A program made the position numbers and the translations under genes. 64,000 nt of DNA from Tritrichomonas musculus. Lineage: Eukaryota > Parabasalia > Tritrichomonadida > Tritrichomonadidae. The notes under the pieces are model-generated. The model did not search any database, had not been told where the DNA came from, and saw only the letters and a list, made by a program, of their open reading frames with translations. Of this stretch, positions 57,102-64,000 are shown one piece after another (positions within the stretch are counted from its first letter, which is position 1; every line of letters starts with the position of its first letter). The stretch is from the NCBI GenBank assembly GCA_039105265.1, contig JAPFFF010000002.1, forward strand, positions 6,200,001-6,264,000. The letters run 5' to 3'.

Positions 57102-58193
57102 GAAAAAATTCATAATTTATGAACCAAAAAAAGACAATTCATGTTAAATACAATAGAATAATTATTTAATTCATAAACAAAAACATATAATTCAATGATT
57201 AAATACTTGAAATTAATGAATTTTGAAAAAGATTCAAATCATATCAAACATCAATTTTAAAAATCTATAAAGAAATATCACACATCTTTTCATGATTCAT
57301 AACTGATATTTTATGGTGATAATAATATCATTTTTAATGTAAAAATATTTTAATTCTAATCTTTATTATTTCAACTAAAAATAATAATCTAAAAAGTTGG
57401 CTTTACAATATTAATGTATTAATAAAAGCATTGGCATTGATGTTTTTTAGAAGTGAAATATGATATCTGAAGATAAAAAAAAATAACTGTCAATTCGTAG
57501 AAATAAATAAAAAAAATACTAGAACAAGATGATATGATTGCATCTGCCTTTTTTATCTAGTTTAAAATAATTGGAATTTGGATAAACTCTATTATTTAAA
57601 TATTAATTGAATTTGAAATGTGAAATGAAAAATATAAGAAAAGCATTCAATTAAAAAATCCATTCCCTTTCATGACATGATAGACAATTTTTTTCCAAAA
57701 ATTAATACTTGATTATTTAGCAAATTATCTACAAAATGATAATATTTTTATTAAAAAATATTGAAGTTTTAAAAATGTGTCACTTTTTTACGGTTGAATC
57801 CCCTATATATTTATATTTAAAATATAAATTTATTTGATTTAATCTAGTATATTTGTATTTTACAATTTTACTTGAATTAGATATTTCATTCATTTAAGGG
57901 CATCCGTCCCAAAAATGCTGTAAACTTGTCAATATTGAATAAACTCATAGAATACATCTTTCAATACTTCCAAATTATGAAAAAGTTTAGGTCAAAAATG
58001 ATGATATTTGTCCTAAAAGATCAAAAAACAATTATTTTTTTTTTTTTTTGACAGATATAATTTTACAAAAAATGATAGGGGGTGTAACGATAGAAAATTT
58101 TCAATAAATATCTATAGGATTTCCTTGAAAAGCATATAGTTAAAATGCATATTAAAAACTATAAATAACAAATAAATTCAATTGATCAAAAGC
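57102..58193. other. AT-rich DNA, no gene seen
   Basis: No ORF or RNA gene. TTAAGGGCATCCGTCCC near 57895 has the look of a transposon end, but no partner was found. Confidence 0.35.
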
Positions 58194-58602
58194 CTACCAG
58201 AAGTCGAGCATACACTTTTAAAATTTCTGAAGCTCTGTTTGAATCATGTTTATAAAAAAACCAATATAAAAATTATTAATAAATATAAATAAATAATCAT
58301 ATACAAGTATATAATTAAAATATATGTTTACTATTTGAAAATATAAAACAGAAGTCGAGATTACGCATTTTTATATTTCTGAAACTCTGTTTGATTTTTA
58401 AATAAGAGAAATATCCTTGTAAATGTATGATATTTCATAGTATAAAATATAATATATACTATTATATATATTGATAAATGATAAAATAATTCTTTATTTC
58501 ATTTTTATCTTTTATTTAATTCTATAATTCTGAAATACAAAAAGTCCAAATAAACAAACAGAGCTTTTGAAAAATGAAAAGTGTATACTTGACTTCTGAT
58601 AG
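58194..58602. repeat. 409-bp element with 48-bp inverted ends
   Basis: The ends at 58194-58241 and 58555-58602 match at 40 of 48 positions in inverted orientation: CTA(C/T)CAGAAGTC at the tip and AAGCTCTGTTTG inside. A third copy of the end lies within, at 58349-58393, in direct orientation to the left end. No ORF. Confidence 0.7.
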
Positions 58603-59319
58603 ATGAAATGAAATAAAAAATATTTTTTCTGATTCTATATTTTGTATCTATTATAAATATAAAATAAAAAAATTAATATTACAAAATAAATACGCACCTT
58701 TATTATTTATTATTTTTAAATTATATTTTATATAAAAGGAAATAAAACTTTTATTTAGTTAATAAATTATCATTAATTGCTTTTGTTTTCATTCCTAATT
58801 GAACTAATAAAGTTTTCAGAGATATTTTGTTCATTCCATCTTAAACTTTATATAGTTTAATTTATATAAAGCTTTTCACATTGTTTTGCCGTGAAACAAT
58901 TGATAATATTGTAGCTCCATATTAAAAAAAATATCATTTGATCTTATTACTTATATTCTTGTCAAATTAAACAGTTATTTGATTTAAAAAATCATTTTAA
59001 TATTCTTGACTTGGAATTCTTATTTCAACAAAAACAATTATTTCCTTTTCTTGTCAGTCATTTTCTATCTCATTAAGAAATTATTGATCGATATTGGGAT
59101 CATCTGGAGGTGCCAGTTCACCTATTCTATCAGCTTATAGCATTTATATGTATTTTCCATGGAATCTCCATCCCCCATTTCTACATCAGTTATTTTCGAA
59201 ATAAAAGTAACCACGCTTATAAAAATATTTGTAATCATATTTATAATACTTCGTTAAGCCTGTCCTTAACACTTGCACCATATAGCTCTGGCACAATCTT
59301 CGATATAAGGACGTCCATT
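58603..59319. other. AT-rich DNA with a possible coding trace
   Basis: Mostly featureless. Near 59250-59400 the minus strand reads NVTLWTAQMDVLISKIVPEL, with protein-like composition and no known family. Confidence 0.3.
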
Positions 59320-59691
59320 TGTGCCGTCCATAACGTTACATTCATGATGAAAATATTAAGAATATTAACATCAACCTCGTCTTTATCCCATAAATTGGTT
59401 TAGGTAGATTATTTGCCCTAAAATAATTTTGATAACGAGACCATAAAACTTTTTGCTTAGAATTTTTTTGTTACCAACTTTTTGAATTATATGGACTGTT
59501 GGAGCTTTTTGAAGACTTTGTAAGGCGGGGTCCAGGGGTGGGAGCCCTTGGAGTAGTGGTAGGCTGGGGCATTTTATTTGGCCTAGCCTACGGTTCACTA
59601 CTGCTATATATCTATTTTATTATTATTATGATAATTATTATAAGCGTGGTTACTTTATATTATAATTATAATTGTGCCGTCCATAACGTTA
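59320..59691. repeat. Segment framed by a 19-bp direct repeat
   Basis: TGTGCCGTCCATAACGTTA stands at 59320-59338 and again at 59673-59691. The 17-bp ATAAGCGTGGTTACTTT at 59640-59656 is the inverse of 59204-59220. The segment between includes an unusually G-rich stretch, 59519-59600 (GGCGGGGTCCAGGGGTGGGA). This could be an insertion with a target duplication or a local rearrangement. Confidence 0.55.
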
Positions 59692-59835
59692 AATATTATC
59701 AAAATTAGTATACTCAAAATCATTTAATTCTATAAATCTTGTAGGACCATAAATTTCATCAATATAAGTTTTCCCTTTTATAATATTGGTTCTAATCATC
59801 ATCACTAAATATTCTTTCTTGTTAAAAATAAAATC

Positions 59836-60458
59836 TTAATAAAATTCTAAACCAAATTCTTTTGTTGAAGTATTATCTGAATAAAAAATGTTATCTATCG
59901 TTTGGTCATCACAAAGTGTAAATACATAATAAAAATGCTTCCACAAATTATTCTCCATTTCATCTAATTTTGTCTTTAATGTTTCATAATTATTATTGCT
60001 CTTGTTTTTTACTAAGTTTTTTACATATTTCACGATAGCTATATCTGGGTCTTGAGCTATATCTATTCCAGGTATGCTAAAGTGCTTAATATACGTAATA
60101 CTTGATGGATCATTACCTTATACAGAATCATTTTCTTAAGTTCTAATGCATTATGAAACAAGTCCTGTGTTATTTTTTATACCTATAACAAATCTATAAC
60201 ATCGCATTTATATACATCTCTAAGATTAATATCCTTTATAAATGTAAATATTTTGGGTTCAAGTATGTTAGCATAATCAGAATCGTCAAATTCTATCGTA
60301 AAAACTTTTTCTCTAGCAACAGTGATAAGATCTTTGCTAAGATTGCTGCCAGTTAAGTCTTTGTCAAACATTATCTCTGGACAAGGTTCAAGTTTAAGGT
60401 TTTGATTGCTACACATAATAAATATCGTGATACCTATCACTGTTGTTGCCTGTAGCAA
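59836..60458 (-). pseudogene. Decayed coding stretch, unidentified
   Basis: Two minus-strand open stretches with clear protein-like composition: 60183-60458 (CPEIMFDKDLTGSNLSKDL, VFTIEFDDSDYANILEPKIF) and 59836-60110 (PGIDIAQDPDIAIVKYVKNL, LDEMENNLWKHFYYVFTL). They are not in one frame. No family recognised; origin, host or mobile, undecided. Confidence 0.4.
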
Positions 60459-61931
60459 CCACCAAATCCTAAATTTTGATTCTTTCCCTCATTTTTTCAC
60501 TCATTTTAGCATTTTTTTAAAGCACGAGGCATATCAACTTTTTCTCTAAAAAATATAACCAACATAACCTTTCAATTAAAAGAAAAAGTAAATTAAAATG
60601 AAGAAGTGGTTATTATTTTGTCATATGATATGGTTAATATGCGAATTTAAACAACTCATATAATAGCATTATGAATATGATAATTCAAACTTTTTAAAAA
60701 TAATCCATTTTCATTGAAGCATTGTTCATGAAAAAGTGAGCGAAATTAAATTCAATTAATCTAGCTCTCAAAAAGTTGCTACTGGAAATTCGTAAAATTC
60801 TCGATCTCTGAAATCGATCTCGAGAATCAGTGCGTATTTATGTATCGATATCGAAAAGTCAATCAATTATCAATCTCGAGAATCGGAAAATAACAAGCCT
60901 ACTTGTCATTTTAGAAAAAGAATAAAATTATTAGACAAATTTGAAGAATTATAATCATTTAAGTTGTCAAAATAATTAAAAATATCTTATTTATTATATT
61001 TATATTTATTAAATTTACTTTGGAATAACAAATCGAAACTCTAGATGTTAGCATTTATCTTATCATAAAAATTGAATAAAGGGTTTCATTAAAGAAAATT
61101 ATAATTTTATTTTTTAAACATTGACACTTATGATTTCTTCATTAAAATTACATTTTATGTTAATTTTCAGATTTTATATCAATTATTTCCAAAAGGTTTA
61201 ATTTTCTTTTCAATATATGTTTTAATTTATTTAATGTCATAAAAATTCCACACTGGAGATTTAAGTTTTTTTATACAGTTTAAAATGATTCCCTTCTTGA
61301 AAATTTCCAGTGGAAATGAAAAAGTTTAATAAAAAAGTTTTCAAATATCTCAATGATTTGAACTGAAATTTGAATTTCATAATGTTGTTATTATATAATA
61401 ACGTTTATATATATATATTATAGACCATTTTCGCATATTTTATTTCAATTTTGAGAAAAAGATCTTGAAATTACCTCTATTAAAAGAAGCACCACTTTAG
61501 AGGTTATTGAAAATCGTTTCGACTTCATATTGAAATATTATATAGTATATTGGTTTTTAAGCAAACTTTATATGGACCAGAAAAGAATCTATCGTTTTAA
61601 AAAAATCCAAGTTATCAAAAAGTTTAACTTTTCAGAACTAACGTACGAATTTTAATTCTAAACGTTTTTACATGTTTGATAGAAGTTGTGTAAAATCACA
61701 GAAATAAATCGATTTACCGACAAATGAAAGAAAAATATCAAAGTATAAAAATAATTCAAAAAGTTGACAAATTGAAGAGGAGAGTTAACTTATTGAATGG
61801 GCTATTTTTTCTCGTTGTTTGCCTTTTTTTGCGTTATATAATTAATAAATTCAAAATTTTATTTTATTTATAAATAATATAATAATATTTATATATAAAT
61901 ATTACTTTTATGATTTGATTAAGGGCAATCG
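60459..61931. other. AT-rich DNA, no gene seen
   Basis: No ORF or RNA gene. A short CTCGAGAATC word recurs at about 60820 and 60882 without further structure. Confidence 0.4.
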
Positions 61932-62165
61932 ATGAAATTTGGAGATTCTCAATTTCAAATAATTCAAGATAGACCATATGATGATTTAAAAGTATCTGCT
62001 AATATAATTAGAATAAACCATGCGAGACTCAATATTTTTACAAAATGGCTGAGATATAATCAGTTTTTTGAAATAATTACTGATGCTATTAAATCAAATA
62101 TTGTCCCAAATTCAACATACCAAATCATTCGAAAACAATATATTAGATATATATGCGTATATTAA
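61932..62165 (+). CDS. Small hypothetical ORF (77 aa)
   Basis: Starts MKFGDSQFQIIQDRPYDDL; basic, with an amphipathic middle (NIFTKWLRYNQFFEIITDAI). No promoter motif or family recognised. Composition differs from the random frames around it, so it may be a small gene or a remnant. Confidence 0.3.
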   Translation: MKFGDSQFQIIQDRPYDDLKVSANIIRINHARLNIFTKWLRYNQFFEIITDAIKSNIVPNSTYQIIRKQYIRYICVY

Positions 62166-63801
62166 ATCTATTTATTCGACTAAATCTCAAATCACAACTA
62201 CCAATTTTATATTAGAGTCATGATAAGTTACACTCGATCATTAGTTTTATGCATTCTCCCAAGCAAATATATAAATTGATTTAAAATACCTTATGAGTAA
62301 TTATTTTTTAAAACTATATATATGATTAAATATACAAGAATATTTAAAAAATATTAATATCCCATCAAGAAAAATTTGTAAAACGATAAAACTTAAATTT
62401 GAAAAGAAAAAATTGAGAGAAAAAAATATTTGAATAGGCATTCAAATTAGATTTATTTTGAATAAAACATTTTTATCTCAATAATATAAATAAATTATAG
62501 AGATATTTTAGATAAAAAAACTATTATATATTATATAAAATATTATATGTACTTATGAAAAATACAAACAAATTATACTATGAGTTTTTGTGTTAAAAAT
62601 TTGCACTACTCAATTTTTTTTTTTATTCATTTTTAATTCTGAATTTACTTATGTGCTTAGTTATTTTGGAAATGAAATTTCCCTATATTAAAGATGATAG
62701 TCTATTTTATTATTAAAATTTAATAATTAAAAATCATAGAACCTCTAAACATCATTAAAATTCATAAATATCGCAATTAATTGATTTATTCAGCTGATAA
62801 ATAATTATATTTGCTTGATATGATTTTATATAACAACTATTTGTTATTATTCCCCCGAAAACTTTGATTTTTAATGAACATAAATATTCATGCAATTATT
62901 TCCATTTCAACTCCAAAATGAAAATAATATATTTAATATGCTTTATTAAATAAATATATATTAAAAAAATTATATTTTGTAATAACAATTCCTTATTAAA
63001 AAAACATTAATTATAATATAATAGAATTATTAACACCAATCGTCGACAAAATAAAATATTAATGTAAATAAACACTCAACAGAAAGGATTATTCCCCAGG
63101 ATTTCAAAAATAAAAAATGCGATATGGAATTTTATAAGTCTACTATAAATTTTATTTAAAAGACATAATATCATTTTATCATTTAGCACTAAAATAGAAT
63201 GTCAAAACCATTAATCTACAAGTCCTTTGGATGATCAAAAAAAATATCATTAGTCATTAATTTCATCACACTTGAAATAATTATGTAATGTATCATTAAG
63301 GATTATTTTATCTAATATAAATAATCAATATATTTAAAAAATATTGTTTTTTCTTGTTCTTATAATAAGATATAAATGCTTTTTTAAGGCTTCTTAACGT
63401 ACGAAAAACGGTTACCCTTGCTCCTTTCTCGATTATAAAATAGGTTATTTTACAACTTATATTGATAATTATCCACTTAAAAATTTAGTAATCTTTATTC
63501 CACATAATGTATTTATGAATATTTTTGTTTTCAAACAATATCTATTAAAAAACTATTTTAATTAAATACTTATTTATTATGCAGCAAAATTTAGTATTAT
63601 ATATTATATAACATCTAATTTAGATTTAAATATTATTATTATACAAAGCTAATATTAAGATATTTTGATTTTATATAATTATTTTTCTTTCCTACTTTTT
63701 CTATGTCAATAATTCTTAATCTTCATTCAATAAAAACATCACAAAAAGTTGCCGATAAAAGGCATTATCTCAAAAAATTGATTTAAAATATTCATCAACT
63801 G
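62166..63801. other. AT-rich DNA, no gene seen
   Basis: No ORF, RNA gene or repeat recognised up to the inverted repeat at 63802. Confidence 0.45.
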
Positions 63802-64000
63802 ATATAAACTTTTCTCAAAATTACAAATAATTATTGAAAAATTTAAATAAGTTATAGAAAAAAAAAAATAATTTTAAAATGTTGATATATCAAAATATGA
63901 TATAGATTTTTCTAGTAAAAACAATTTATATACTACTCAAATATATTCCAAATAATATAAAAATCAAAATACTTTAAATAAATACAGTAATATATCTTGA
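63802..64000. repeat. 199-bp inverted repeat, right copy (cut by window end)
   Basis: Inverse of 56903-57101. Identity holds to the last base of the window, so the repeat extends beyond it. Confidence 0.9.

Noticed and set aside
59499-59708. 69-aa plus-strand ORF with a hydrophobic stretch
   Set aside because: It lies over the G-rich tract and the 19-bp duplication; the Gly/Val-rich reading is a product of base composition.

Overview
The window looks like chromosomal DNA of a parabasalid (trichomonad), most likely Tritrichomonas foetus or a close relative. The species is inferred; no marker gene is present. The reasons are very AT-rich DNA with long intronless genes; initiator-like TCA(C/T)T motifs 5 to 22 nt upstream of several start codons; and a gene set typical of trichomonads: BspA-type leucine-rich proteins, kinase-Sel1 fusions, ankyrin (DUF3447-like) proteins, calpain-like and caspase-like proteins, a SecA-like helicase relic and many DNA transposons.

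Layout. 1-5.3 kb: the end of a BspA-like LRR gene, two copies of a tRNA-Ser(CGA), a SecA-like relic, a decayed Sel1-family gene that has lost its kinase domain, and a four-EF-hand calcium sensor. 6.1-12.4 kb: a 1625-aa calpain-like pseudo-protease and a caspase-fold protein lacking the catalytic His. 12.6-15.6 kb: a diacylglycerol-kinase-type gene cut at its 5' end by a terminal-inverted-repeat element, then repeat-rich DNA with purine/pyrimidine strand switches. 15.6-24.8 kb: a 3066-aa kinase-like/Sel1 protein with 53 near-identical 108-bp units. 25-29.3 kb: a probable CAMSAP-type CH-domain protein and a C2-domain protein. 29.8-34.6 kb: a small MITE, a mariner/Tc1 relic and a compact cluster of unidentified ORFs that may be a virus-like fossil. 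34.7-38.3 kb: tRNA-Asp, tRNA-Thr and a TMEM62-like membrane metallophosphoesterase. 39.3-51 kb: a nested DNA-transposon complex with a Kolobok-like transposase. 52.4-55 kb: an ankyrin plus BspA-LRR gene whose ankyrin units are separated by AT-rich minisatellite blocks. 55-64 kb: mostly AT-rich DNA with decayed coding stretches and several inverted repeats.

The most striking structure is at 40.5-47.3 kb. Two identical 1377-bp elements with perfect 15-bp inverted ends lie in opposite orientation. Their 8-bp target duplications are exchanged between them, which is the footprint of an inversion of the 887 bp in between. Undoing that inversion also restores a complete Kolobok-like transposon with inverted ends of about 200 bp and TTAA target sites, into which one of the 1377-bp elements had inserted.

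Two promoter styles recur in the host genes: an Inr-like TCA(C/T)T close to the ATG, or an AACGT(A/T)TT box, often about 25-35 nt upstream of the ATG or in tandem arrays.
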